DNA from: Casp-actino8 sp965659595
GTDB taxonomy: Bacteria; Actinomycetota; Acidimicrobiia; Acidimicrobiales; Ilumatobacteraceae
DNA length: 8,169 nt
Reading direction: 5' to 3'
Assembly: GCA_965659595.1 (NCBI GenBank)
Contig: CBFHWN010000089.1
Coordinates: 1 to 8,169, forward strand
This document shows positions 1 through 6,612 of this stretch, piece after piece (positions within the stretch are counted from its first letter, which is position 1; each line of letters begins with the position of its first letter). The notes below the pieces were generated by a model. That model was not told the DNA's origin, searched no databases, and worked only from the letters and a program-made list of their open reading frames with translations. The position numbers and the translations under genes were made by a program.

Positions 1-218
1 CCTGCGATTCTCTCCCCGGCGCCGGCAGTACACCCGGTGCGCATATTCCGTCTTTCGGAATCGAGCTGGACGGCGACCTCACGCCTCGGCTCCGAGCCCG
101 AACCCTTCCGATCGTGGCCCGTGTTCGCGACGACCGAACGGTTCTCGATCTCCGAACGGTCGCACCCGATGACGATCATTACGTTGCGACAGCACTTCGC
201 GAACTTGCCCATCCATGA
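1..218 (+). CDS. selA: L-seryl-tRNA(Sec) selenium transferase SelA, C-terminal fragment
   Basis: This is the last 71 residues of a gene that begins left of the window; the first full codon is at position 3 and the TGA stop is at 216-218. SelA is a PLP-dependent enzyme that converts Ser-tRNA(Sec) into Sec-tRNA(Sec) using selenophosphate. The fragment carries the usual SelA ending: a Gly/Ser/Pro-rich segment (GAGSTPGAHIPSFG), then an LRARTLPIVARV strand, then VLDLRTVAPDDD and a final helix LRELAHP. The stop overlaps the ATG of selB (ATGA at 215-218), which points to a translationally coupled selAB operon. The identification rests on this C-terminal pattern and on selB directly downstream; the PLP-lysine region lies outside the window. 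Confidence 0.87.
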   Translation, partial: CDSLPGAGSTPGAHIPSFGIELDGDLTPRLRARTLPIVARVRDDRTVLDLRTVAPDDDHYVATALRELAHP

Positions 219-1930
219 CAGTTCTCGCCACTGCCGGCCACGTCGATCACGGCAAGTCGACTCTCGTGAAGGCGTTGACGGGAACCGACCCCGATCGTTG
301 GGCCGAGGAGCGCGAACGAGGGCTCACGATCGACCTCGGTTTCGCAACTCTCCGGACACCGACTGGGCATGCAGTTTCCTTCGTCGACGTCCCCGGTCAC
401 GTTCGCTTCATTGGGAACATGCTCGCCGGAGTCGGTGCCGTTCAAGGCTGTCTTTTCGTGGTCGACGCGCGCGAAGGATGGATGGCACAGTCCGAGGAGC
501 ATCTCCGCATTCTCGACTTGATGGGCCTCGAGCGTGGTGTCATGGTGATCACCAAAGCCGATCTGGTCGACGACGACGATCTCGAACTGGCTCGTCTCGA
601 ACTCGACGATCACGTGCAGAACACCTTCCTGTCCGAGGCCCCAGTCGTGGCCGTGTCGAGTCTGTCTGGCCGTGGCATCACTGATCTTCTCGCTTCTATC
701 GACCACATGATCGACACTTCACCATCGGCACTCGACCGCGGTCGACCGAGATTGTTCGTCGATCGATCGTTCGCTGCGAAGGGAAGTGGCACGGTCGTCA
801 CGGGCACGTCGATCGATGGCTCGTTCTCGGTGGGAGACATGATGATCGTTGGACCCGATCGCCGAAGCTGTCGCATTCGTTCGATTCAGAACCATGGAAG
901 ATCAGTCGAATCGATCGGCCCCGGACATCGAGTAGCCCTCAACCTGTCGGGGGTCGAGCACGCCGACGTAGTTCGTGGTGATGTGATCACCCGTTCCGAC
1001 GACTGGCATCACACCGATCATTTCGATGCTTCACTCTCGGTGCTCGACACCCTCGACCATGCAGTGTCACGTCGTGGGGCTCATCGCGTACACATCGGTT
1101 CGGCCGATGTTCCGGCACGCCTGCGGGTGATCGGCCCCGATGCTCTCGATCCCGGGAGCATCGGCTTCGTTCGTGTGCATCTGGACCGATCTTTTCCATT
1201 GTTACCAGGTGATCGTTTCGTAATACGCGACAGCGGACGCAGTGAGACGGTCGGTGGCGGCGAGATACTCGATGTGTCTCCCGTGCGTCCTGCGTCGAAG
1301 GCGAGACCCGATCGGTCGGTCGAGCGAGTGATCGCCGAGCGTGGGTGGATCGACCACCAGGACTTCACGCGGCTCACGGGTGTCCGTCGTGAGCCCGATG
1401 TCGGACGATGGATCGCGAGCCCTGACGTGCTCGAACGCTCACGGCACGATCTGTTCGATCAGGTCGATCGAGCCGGGGCCGACGGGCTCGACCTCGGCCG
1501 GCTCGATGAACGCCTCCGAGCACTGCTGGCGACCATGAACGACCTCGAAGTCGACGGCGACCGAGTTCGTCGAGCCGGTGCGGTCGATCCGCTGCTCTCC
1601 CACTCGATCATCGAGCAACTGCGAGTCCAAGGTTGCGCTCCCGACGCACCGACCGAGGTGACTTCTGCAGAACTGAGACGACTCGAGCGAGCCGGGCTTC
1701 TGGTCGAGCGTGACGGGCTGTGGTTCCATATCGATGCCCTCGACAGTGCCCGTTCGGCGGCTCGCGAACTGTTGGATCGGAATCCAGCCGGCTTCACGTT
1801 GGCCGAATTCCGCGATGCCCTCGGCGTCACACGCAAACACGCAGTTCCCTTGGCCACAGAACTCGACAGTCGCGGCATCACTCGACGGCGCGGCGATGTG
1901 AGAATCGAAGGACCGCGCCTCAGGACCTGA
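215..1930 (+). CDS. selB: Selenocysteine-specific elongation factor SelB
   Basis: This 571-aa GTPase carries Sec-tRNA(Sec) to the ribosome at UGA codons marked by a SECIS hairpin. The N-terminal G domain shows all expected motifs: P-loop GHVDHGKST (residues 8-16), ERGLTIDLGFA (34-44, the SelB form of the G2 region), DVPGH (58-62) and TKAD (113-116). Two EF-Tu-like beta-barrel domains follow to about residue 355; the second contains RDSGRSETVGGGEILD near residue 338. The C-terminal 200 or so residues are the winged-helix repeats that bind SECIS RNA; the last has the typical TRKHAVPLATELDSRGITRR signature. E. coli SelB is 614 aa, so this one is slightly compact. The start is the ATG in the ATGA overlap with selA. 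No Shine-Dalgarno is seen in front of it, consistent with coupling. The 3' end overlaps the convergent dioxygenase gene by 11 nt. Confidence 0.97.
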   Translation: MTVLATAGHVDHGKSTLVKALTGTDPDRWAEERERGLTIDLGFATLRTPTGHAVSFVDVPGHVRFIGNMLAGVGAVQGCLFVVDAREGWMAQSEEHLRILDLMGLERGVMVITKADLVDDDDLELARLELDDHVQNTFLSEAPVVAVSSLSGRGITDLLASIDHMIDTSPSALDRGRPRLFVDRSFAAKGSGTVVTGTSIDGSFSVGDMMIVGPDRRSCRIRSIQNHGRSVESIGPGHRVALNLSGVEHADVVRGDVITRSDDWHHTDHFDASLSVLDTLDHAVSRRGAHRVHIGSADVPARLRVIGPDALDPGSIGFVRVHLDRSFPLLPGDRFVIRDSGRSETVGGGEILDVSPVRPASKARPDRSVERVIAERGWIDHQDFTRLTGVRREPDVGRWIASPDVLERSRHDLFDQVDRAGADGLDLGRLDERLRALLATMNDLEVDGDRVRRAGAVDPLLSHSIIEQLRVQGCAPDAPTEVTSAELRRLERAGLLVERDGLWFHIDALDSARSAARELLDRNPAGFTLAEFRDALGVTRKHAVPLATELDSRGITRRRGDVRIEGPRLRT

Positions 1931-2516
1931 TCGAACGAAAGGTGAGATTGACGCGGGCGTCGAACACTCTTTTCTGCTTCGGGATCGCGTGGGTCCATGC
2001 AGACTGGCTCGCACCACTCATCACGAGCAGCGATCCACCGGTCAAATCGTGGTCGACGATCTCACGAGTGCGTCGATGACGGAACTTGAAGCGGCGGGCA
2101 GCACCGAGGCTCAACGATGCGATCACCGGCTCGACACCCAACTCGGGTTCGTCGTCGGCGTGCCATCCCATGCTGTCGTCACCGTTTCGATACAAGTTGA
2201 TCAGCACTGAATTGAAGTACGATCCGGATTCTCGCTCGCACAGACTCTTCAACTGCTCGAGAGTTGGCGTGAGAGGTCGGGGCTCGAGAGTGATCCCTGA
2301 ATAGGTGTAGCCCTCGTCGCCGTACCAGGCGCTGAGTCGAGGTTCGGCCACTTCACGTCCGAACATCACGAGGTGCTTCTGCTCCCATTCGACCTCGTTG
2401 ACGAGAGTGGCCAGCAGATCTTCGTGTGACTGGTCGGCGAGAACCCACGGATAGAGGACTGCACTGCCGTCGTACGGCAACAACTCCCGAGGCGACGAAT
2501 CGCCGAAGAGTGTCAC
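1920..2516 (-). CDS. AlkB-family 2-oxoglutarate/Fe(II) dioxygenase (alkylated nucleic acid repair)
   Basis: This 198-aa protein has the AlkB jelly-roll core. AlkB proteins remove methyl groups from 1-methyladenine and 3-methylcytosine in DNA or RNA by oxidation, using 2-oxoglutarate, O2 and Fe(II). Visible residues: substrate-side RLSAWYGD (60-67); 2OG-binding NLYRNG (107-112); iron ligands in WHADDE (H119, D121) and in WTHAIPK (H176); and the closing RVNLTFR (188-194), whose two arginines match the family RxNxTxR motif. The layout (YxYSGI, NLYRNGDDSMGWHADDE) looks nearer to ALKBH2/3-like proteins than to E. coli AlkB, so no symbol is given. The start is a GTG at 2516-2514 overlapping the nfeD TGA, which implies coupled translation with nfeD. 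The gene converges on selB, sharing 11 nt. All catalytic residues are intact, so an active enzyme is expected; its natural substrate cannot be read from sequence. Confidence 0.94.
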   Translation of the reverse strand: MTLFGDSSPRELLPYDGSAVLYPWVLADQSHEDLLATLVNEVEWEQKHLVMFGREVAEPRLSAWYGDEGYTYSGITLEPRPLTPTLEQLKSLCERESGSYFNSVLINLYRNGDDSMGWHADDEPELGVEPVIASLSLGAARRFKFRHRRTREIVDHDLTGGSLLVMSGASQSAWTHAIPKQKRVFDARVNLTFRSIRS

Positions 2517-3883
2517 TGCTCGGTCGTCGTCTTGCCGCGGCGCTCGCGGTAGTCACGGGCGCCGCCTTCCTCGGGTTCGACTTCAAGGGTGACCCCGTCG
2601 ATCGCGACCACTCGTGCCGAGTCACCGGCCTTCACGGGAGTGGCACGGTTGGTCCGAGCCTTCCAACGAGCTCCGTCGATCTGCAGCGAGCCATCCGGCG
2701 CGATGTCGCTGGCGGCGCGTCCGATCTGGCCAATGAGGCGTTCACGGCCGATGGTCGGCGTGGCGAAACGTGTACGAGTCATGCTCGGCATGCCCGACAC
2801 GAAAGTGAGCGCGATTCCACCGATACCGACGAGAAGAGTGAGCCATGAGGGACGGAGGTTCTGTTGGTCGAAGGTGGGGAACAAGAACCACGAACCGACA
2901 GCGAAAAGAGCGAGACCGACACCGGTCCAGAAACGTGGAATACCGACTTGCACATCGATGGAAAATGCCACCATCGATCCAATGATGAAAGCAAGTGCCC
3001 AACCTCGTTCGGGAAGTTCACCGAGTCCGTAGAAGCCGAGCAGTGCGCAAACCGCTCCGACCACACCCCCCACTCCGATGCCGGCTGTGAAGAGTTCGAA
3101 CACGAGCAGTGCGAGACCGATGATGAGGAGCAGATACGCAACCGGGGGGCTCGCCGCCGTGTGGAAGAGCTGATTGAACAAGCCGAGCTTCTGGAACCGC
3201 ACGACTGTGACGTCGTTCGACACCGTTCCGTCGTCGTTCAGCGACTCGATTGCCGTGTCGAGCTCGACGCCGTCGACCACGAGTCCGTCGAGCGCGAACA
3301 CCATGTTGCGGATCGTCGGCGCGCCCTCATCGCTGATCTCGAGCTTCAGTGCTCCCTGCTGGCGCGCCTCCTGGAACCCGAGGGTCTGGTTCTGAAGGAG
3401 TTCGGTCGCGGCGCCGAAGTCGACCGATTCCATGAGAGGTACGCCGGTGCGACCGATTCGTGCGCCGGGCGCCATGCCCGTTGCATCGGCGGCCGACAAC
3501 AATTGCGCCACCAGACCAGTCGCCCTGGCGCCGGACGGTCCGACCCAGATGGCCACCGGAATGGGCGCTGCTTCGATCATCTCGTAGAGATCGCGCATCT
3601 TGTCGCGGCCGATGACCGAAGCCTTCGAGTTGATCTGGAGGACGATCGCTTGTGAGCCGTCGTCGACCGCCCGTGTGATGGCTCGTTCGATCTCGTCGGC
3701 GACGATCGAATCGACGAGGCCCGACACCTGCAACACGTCGACGGCGGGCAAGCCGAGGTCATCGGATCCAGACATTGCCCCATCGGTGACATCACTACTC
3801 GGTGTCTGCGCCGAAACAGATGACACACCGAGAACGCCGAGCACGCCTCCGACTGCAACGAGAAGGATCGCTAGTCTGCGCAC
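2513..3883 (-). CDS. nfeD: NfeD-family membrane protein with degenerate ClpP-like protease domain
   Basis: This 456-aa protein has the long-type NfeD layout. It begins with a signal peptide (residues 1-25, charged MRR, a Leu/Val/Gly core, cleavage after VSA). A ClpP/crotonase-like domain follows (about 45-215), then several membrane segments (about 247-365), and a C-terminal OB-fold NfeD domain (about 380-445: LIGQIGRA..., WKARTN, ARVVAIDGVTLEVEP). NfeD proteins usually partner SPFH/stomatin proteins in membrane quality control; no SPFH gene is next to it here. The usual protease motif PSGARAASAG reads PSGARATGLV (116-125), so the nucleophile serine is replaced, and the PGG element is NSKAS (85-89). 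It is therefore probably not a working protease. The GTG at 3883 is chosen because GGAGG lies 5 nt upstream and gives a clean signal peptide; an in-frame ATG at 3901 would add six residues. Much longer upstream readings run antisense into bagA and are rejected. Confidence 0.93.
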   Translation of the reverse strand: MRRLAILLVAVGGVLGVLGVSSVSAQTPSSDVTDGAMSGSDDLGLPAVDVLQVSGLVDSIVADEIERAITRAVDDGSQAIVLQINSKASVIGRDKMRDLYEMIEAAPIPVAIWVGPSGARATGLVAQLLSAADATGMAPGARIGRTGVPLMESVDFGAATELLQNQTLGFQEARQQGALKLEISDEGAPTIRNMVFALDGLVVDGVELDTAIESLNDDGTVSNDVTVVRFQKLGLFNQLFHTAASPPVAYLLLIIGLALLVFELFTAGIGVGGVVGAVCALLGFYGLGELPERGWALAFIIGSMVAFSIDVQVGIPRFWTGVGLALFAVGSWFLFPTFDQQNLRPSWLTLLVGIGGIALTFVSGMPSMTRTRFATPTIGRERLIGQIGRAASDIAPDGSLQIDGARWKARTNRATPVKAGDSARVVAIDGVTLEVEPEEGGARDYRERRGKTTTEQ

Positions 3884-3888
3884 GAGTG

Positions 3889-3893
3889 CCTCC
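3889..3893 (-). promoter_or_regulatory. Ribosome binding site of nfeD (GGAGG)
   Basis: On the minus strand GGAGG lies 5 nt before the GTG at 3883-3881. It decides the nfeD start in favour of GTG, because the in-frame ATG at 3901 lies upstream of this site and has only a poor AGAAG-like sequence before it. The site sits inside the 11-nt gap to bagA and touches the bagA start region on the other strand. Confidence 0.7.
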
Positions 3894-3894
3894 G

Positions 3895-4857
3895 ATGACA
3901 TCTGCTTCTGACCGGTTGTTCCCCGCGACTCGTCTCGTCGTGGTGGCCGGCAAAGGGGGTGTTGGCAAGACAACGGTAACGGCAGTTCTGGCCAATGCTG
4001 CAGCCAATCTCGGTCTTCGTGTGTTGGTTGTGACGCTTGACGGTCGCCCGGGTCTCGACGTGCTGCTCGGCGGTTCGCCGGGTGACGGTGCCTCGTACGA
4101 CGGAGATCTGGTGAACGTCGGTCGCGGGCTGTCCGGAAATGGCTCGATTCATCTCCGCACCCTGTCGGCATCGGAAGCGTTGCAGGACTACCTCGCCACT
4201 CAAGGGCTTGCTCGATTGGCGAAGCGCCTCGTGTCGACGGGCGTGGTCGACGTGGTGGCGAGTGCCGCCCCTGGGATCGACGACCTGCTGGTTCTCGGCA
4301 AGATCAAGCACCTAGTCGGACTGGCGGGTCCAGATGGGCCTCATGATCTGGTGATCGTCGACGGTCCGGCGGCCGGGCACGCGCTGTCACTGTTGCGTTC
4401 GCCGGCCAACATCGCGTCGACAGTTCGGGGTGGACCACTTCGTTCACAAGCCATTGAAGTTCGGGACATGTTGCGCGATCCAGGTCGATCTCGGCTCGTC
4501 CTGGTGACTCTGCCCGAGGCATCACCGGTGAACGAGTTGCTGGAGACGATGCGCTCCGTCGTCGATCCACGCGGTGACATCGCTATGACCCTCGGACCAG
4601 TGATCGTGAACGGAGTCGATCACGCACCTGACGTGGAAGCACTCGTCGACTCGGGAGGTGTTCCCGACGGCGACCTCGGTGATGCGGCTCGCTTTCGTGC
4701 CACCAAATGCTCCGTGCATCGGCGAGAGGTCGCTCGGCTCGATGAAGAACTCGGATGCCCGGCGGTCCGGCTTCCCCATGTGGCGCGATCCGGTCTGTCC
4801 GCCGACGACGTCTCGTATCTCGCCGATGTAGCGGCTTCGCACGAGGAGCTGTCGTGA
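3895..4857 (+). CDS. bagA: Get3/ArsA-like ATPase, BagA-type
   Basis: This 320-aa P-loop ATPase of the ArsA/Get3 class (SIMIBI fold) resembles mycobacterial Rv3679 (BagA). It has a full deviant Walker A GKGGVGKTT (19-27) including the signature lysine K20. The usual TDPAH switch is altered to TLDGRPG (47-53). It also has the BagA-like segment APGIDDLLVLGKIK (125-138) and a switch II of the form VDGPAAGHAL (155-164). Eukaryotic Get3 escorts tail-anchored membrane proteins and ArsA drives arsenite export; the bacterial pair has no settled substrate, so neither role should be assumed. No arsenic resistance genes lie nearby. The ATG at 3895 is chosen because it starts just ahead of the P-loop strand; an upstream in-frame start at 3802 would lie antisense to nfeD. 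No strong Shine-Dalgarno precedes it. It is followed by bagB with a 4-nt overlap. Confidence 0.92.
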   Translation: MTSASDRLFPATRLVVVAGKGGVGKTTVTAVLANAAANLGLRVLVVTLDGRPGLDVLLGGSPGDGASYDGDLVNVGRGLSGNGSIHLRTLSASEALQDYLATQGLARLAKRLVSTGVVDVVASAAPGIDDLLVLGKIKHLVGLAGPDGPHDLVIVDGPAAGHALSLLRSPANIASTVRGGPLRSQAIEVRDMLRDPGRSRLVLVTLPEASPVNELLETMRSVVDPRGDIAMTLGPVIVNGVDHAPDVEALVDSGGVPDGDLGDAARFRATKCSVHRREVARLDEELGCPAVRLPHVARSGLSADDVSYLADVAASHEELS

Positions 4858-5966
4858 CCAAACATGAGGTGAGTGCCATGGAGTCGATGGTCGAGTCGTC
4901 TCATGTTCTCGTTTGTTGTGGCTCAGGAGGTGTCGGCAAAACCACGACTGCTGCTGCCATCGCCGTCGAAGCAGCCCGTCTCGGGCGGCGTGTGGTGGTG
5001 ATCACCATCGACCCTGCGAAACGACTCGCCGATGCACTTGGTATGTCGGGACGCCTCGCAAACGACCCTGTACGTCTCGAACTTTCCACCGATCACCGAG
5101 GTGAACTCTGGGCGGTGATGCTCGACGCCAAGGAGACGTTCGACTATCTCGTTCGGCGTGAAGCACGTAGTCCCCAGCAGATCGACGAGATTCTCGGCAA
5201 TCCTTTCTACGCAAACATCGCCAGTCGACTCTCCGGTAGTCAGGAGTACATGGCAGCCGAGCGGCTCTTCGAGTTGCACGGTGACGACCGCTTCGATCTC
5301 GTCGTGGTCGACACGCCACCGAGTCGCGAAGCCCTCGATTTTCTCGATGCTCCGAAGAAGCTCACGAACTTCCTCGACCACCGTGTGTACCGATGGTTGG
5401 TGACTCCGGCACGAGGAGGACTCAAGATCGTCAACTTCGCCGCCCAGCCGATCCTACGGACGATCGGTCGAGTGATCGGTGCCGATGTGTTGGCTGACGC
5501 GGTCGACTTCTTTCGTGCTTTCGAGGGAATCGAAGACGGGTTTCGTGACCGCGCCCGGCAGGTCGATCGACTCCTTCGCTCCGACGAGACTCGCTACGTC
5601 GTCGTGGCATCGCCGCGTGCCGATACGGTGAACGAGGCGCTGTACTTCACCGAACAACTTGGCCGAGCCGGCGTCGTGACGAGTGGGCTGGTGGTGAATC
5701 GCCTCCAACCGATGTTCGGGCGCGGTTCGGCGAAGTCGGCCACGACCAACGCGCGTCGCGCCGAGAAAGATGGTGACGCCACCCTTGCACTGTTGCACGG
5801 GAATCTGGCTCGACTCCGCGCCATCGGCGAGGCCGAAGAGGTGAGTATCCGACCACTTCTCGACCGACTGACCGATATACCCGTCGCCCGCGTCGCGCAG
5901 CGGGCCGACGATGTCCACGATCTGGTGGCGGTGGCCGACATCGGTGCCTCGATCTTCGGCCGGTGA
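4854..5966 (+). CDS. bagB: Get3/ArsA-like ATPase, BagB-type
   Basis: This 370-aa protein is the second ATPase of the pair and strongly resembles mycobacterial Rv3680 (BagB): VLVCCGSGGVGKTTTAAAIA (18-37), VVITIDPAKRLADALG (48-63), SGSQEYMAAE (127-136) and VVVDTPPSREALDFLDAP (150-167). The Walker A reads GSGGVGKTT (23-31), so the signature lysine that ArsA/Get3 ATPases carry at the second position is replaced by Ser24, while the nucleotide-binding K29 is kept. BagA in this operon has the complementary pattern, which suggests a heterodimer with unequal sites. Two starts are plausible. GTG 4854 overlaps the bagA stop (GTGA) and has GAGGAG 5 nt upstream. ATG 4878 has GAGGTGA, a strong match to the 16S 3' end, at 4866-4872. 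The GTG is given for its coupling; the ATG would yield 362 aa. Cytosolic, with no membrane segment. Confidence 0.95.
   Translation: MTKHEVSAMESMVESSHVLVCCGSGGVGKTTTAAAIAVEAARLGRRVVVITIDPAKRLADALGMSGRLANDPVRLELSTDHRGELWAVMLDAKETFDYLVRREARSPQQIDEILGNPFYANIASRLSGSQEYMAAERLFELHGDDRFDLVVVDTPPSREALDFLDAPKKLTNFLDHRVYRWLVTPARGGLKIVNFAAQPILRTIGRVIGADVLADAVDFFRAFEGIEDGFRDRARQVDRLLRSDETRYVVVASPRADTVNEALYFTEQLGRAGVVTSGLVVNRLQPMFGRGSAKSATTNARRAEKDGDATLALLHGNLARLRAIGEAEEVSIRPLLDRLTDIPVARVAQRADDVHDLVAVADIGASIFGR
4866..4872 (+). promoter_or_regulatory. Shine-Dalgarno GAGGTGA inside the bagB 5' end
   Basis: GAGGTGA matches seven bases of the complement of the 16S rRNA 3' end and lies 5 nt before the in-frame ATG at 4878. 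Either this ATG is the true bagB start or the gene has two initiation sites eight codons apart. A GAGGAG site at 4843-4848 serves the upstream GTG. Confidence 0.55.
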
Positions 5967-5991
5967 TTCCGGACCGGTGAAAACCCTGGGG

Positions 5992-5997
5992 TAGCGT
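5992..5997 (+). promoter_or_regulatory. Probable -10 box (TAGCGT) of the receiver-domain gene
   Basis: TAGCGT fits the TAnnnT form of actinobacterial -10 elements and sits in the 37-nt gap after bagB. It ends 6 nt before the GTG at 6004, so transcription would begin at or next to the start codon, giving a leaderless mRNA. No Shine-Dalgarno is present before the GTG. No convincing -35 is seen. The surrounding GGGTAGCGT recurs as GGGTAGCAT before the tRNA gene. Confidence 0.5.
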
Positions 5998-6003
5998 GGC
6001 GAT

Positions 6004-6465
6004 GTGCACGTGATCCTGGCCACCGATGCCGACTGGCTGGTCGACGAAGTCGTCGCCGCCCTCGGAGACCCCGACACCTCGTTCACGGTCTGCCGTGAAG
6101 GTCGACTGGTGGCTGGTCTCGTCAAGGAAAAGACTCCCGACCTCGTGGTCCTCGACATGCAGATCGGAACCATGGGTGGGATCGCCGTCACCATGGATCT
6201 GCGTCTCGACGAGAGTGCCGGCACTCTCCCCCACGTGCCGATCATGATCGTGCTCGATCGTGACGTCGACGTACACCTGGCCCGTCGTAGCGGCTCGGAC
6301 GGCTGGCTGATCAAGCCGCTCGACGCACTCCGTCTGCGCCGAGCAAGTCAGGCCATCGCAGGTGGCGGTTGTTACGCCGAGGGAATTCCTACTGTGGAAT
6401 CCGAGATCTCCGAGACGGTCGAGGTCGATCCGACTCCCGCCGAAGAAACCGTCGACGCCGGGTAG
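6004..6465 (+). CDS. Stand-alone receiver-domain (CheY-like) protein
   Basis: This 153-aa protein is a single response-regulator receiver domain with no DNA-binding or enzymatic output domain. The beta1 strand HVILATDAD ends in acidic residues D8/D10; the phosphoacceptor is D51 in DLVVLDMQIGTMGG; the conserved lysine pair is K104-P105 in WLIKPLDA. The position where most receivers have Thr/Ser on beta4 appears to be Leu84 (IMIVLDRD), so the activation switch may be altered. Residues from about 120 to the end form an acidic, probably disordered tail rich in Glu, Val and Pro. No histidine kinase is nearby, so its partner is unknown. The start is GTG 6004; the ATG at 6002 is out of frame and closes at once. 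The stop codon TAG (6463-6465) forms part of the next promoter. The receiver fold is fairly secure, the role is not. Confidence 0.86.
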   Translation: MHVILATDADWLVDEVVAALGDPDTSFTVCREGRLVAGLVKEKTPDLVVLDMQIGTMGGIAVTMDLRLDESAGTLPHVPIMIVLDRDVDVHLARRSGSDGWLIKPLDALRLRRASQAIAGGGCYAEGIPTVESEISETVEVDPTPAEETVDAG

Positions 6466-6468
6466 CAT
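6463..6468 (+). promoter_or_regulatory. Probable -10 box (TAGCAT) of tRNA-Pro
   Basis: TAGCAT is a TAnnnT match lying 14 nt before the mature tRNA 5' end, which would leave a leader of about 8 nt to be trimmed by RNase P. It overlaps the TAG stop codon of the receiver gene. No clear -35 is visible. Confidence 0.45.
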
Positions 6469-6482
6469 TCTCGTCGCACCAT

Positions 6483-6560
6483 CGGGGTGTAGCGCAGCTT
6501 GGCTAGCGCGCCACGTTCGGGACGTGGAGGCCGGAGGTTCAAATCCTCTCACCCCGACCA
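6483..6560 (+). tRNA. tRNA-Pro (anticodon CGG)
   Basis: A full cloverleaf can be folded. The acceptor stem is CGGGGTG (6483-6489) with CACCCCG (6550-6556), all 7 bp paired. The D stem is GCGC/GCGC (6492-6495/6506-6509). The anticodon stem is CCACG/CGTGG around the loop TTCGGGA, giving anticodon CGG at 6518-6520 followed by G37, as expected for proline tRNAs. The variable loop has 5 nt. The T arm is GGAGG-TTCAAAT-CCTCT with one G-U pair. The discriminator is A6557 and CCA is encoded at 6558-6560. It decodes CCG, a frequent codon in a high-GC genome. A terminator follows 3 nt later. Confidence 0.98.
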
Positions 6561-6563
6561 TGA

Positions 6564-6591
6564 GCCCCCTGCTCCGGCAGGGGGCCTTTTT
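6564..6591 (+). terminator. Intrinsic terminator after tRNA-Pro
   Basis: A perfect 9-bp GC-rich stem, GCCCCCTGC / GCAGGGGGC (6564-6572 / 6577-6585), closes a TCCG tetraloop. One C follows and then a run of five T (6587-6591). It ends transcription of the tRNA and any read-through from the receiver gene, and isolates the tetR unit. Confidence 0.92.
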
Positions 6592-6612
6592 GTTGCAACA
6601 CGGCAAGTCCAA

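Noticed and set aside
1439..2017. Minus-strand frames of 179-192 codons opposite the end of selB
   Set aside because: They lie antisense to the SelB winged-helix domains, show no recognisable motif and conflict with the dioxygenase gene as well.
2864..3655. Long plus-strand frame (263 codons) opposite nfeD
   Set aside because: It is antisense to a clearly recognisable NfeD protein with signal peptide, membrane segments and OB domain. Its translation is highly charged and low in hydrophobic structure, typical of an antisense shadow in GC-rich DNA.
3802..3894. Upstream extension of bagA
   Set aside because: The added 31 residues are Arg-rich, lie antisense to the nfeD signal peptide and precede the P-loop by more than is usual.
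3884..4171. N-terminal extension of nfeD to 4171
   Set aside because: The extra residues are Arg/Pro/His-rich, antisense to the bagA P-loop region, and would bury the clear signal peptide starting at GTG 3883.
4755..4853. Upstream extension of bagB
   Set aside because: It lies within bagA in another frame and is Arg-rich; the GTG at 4854 and the ATG at 4878 both have good ribosome binding sites.
5960..5977. CCGGT/ACCGG hairpin after bagB as a terminator
   Set aside because: It is a 5-bp stem with an 8-nt loop and is followed by AAAA rather than T; it more likely reflects GC-rich chance pairing.
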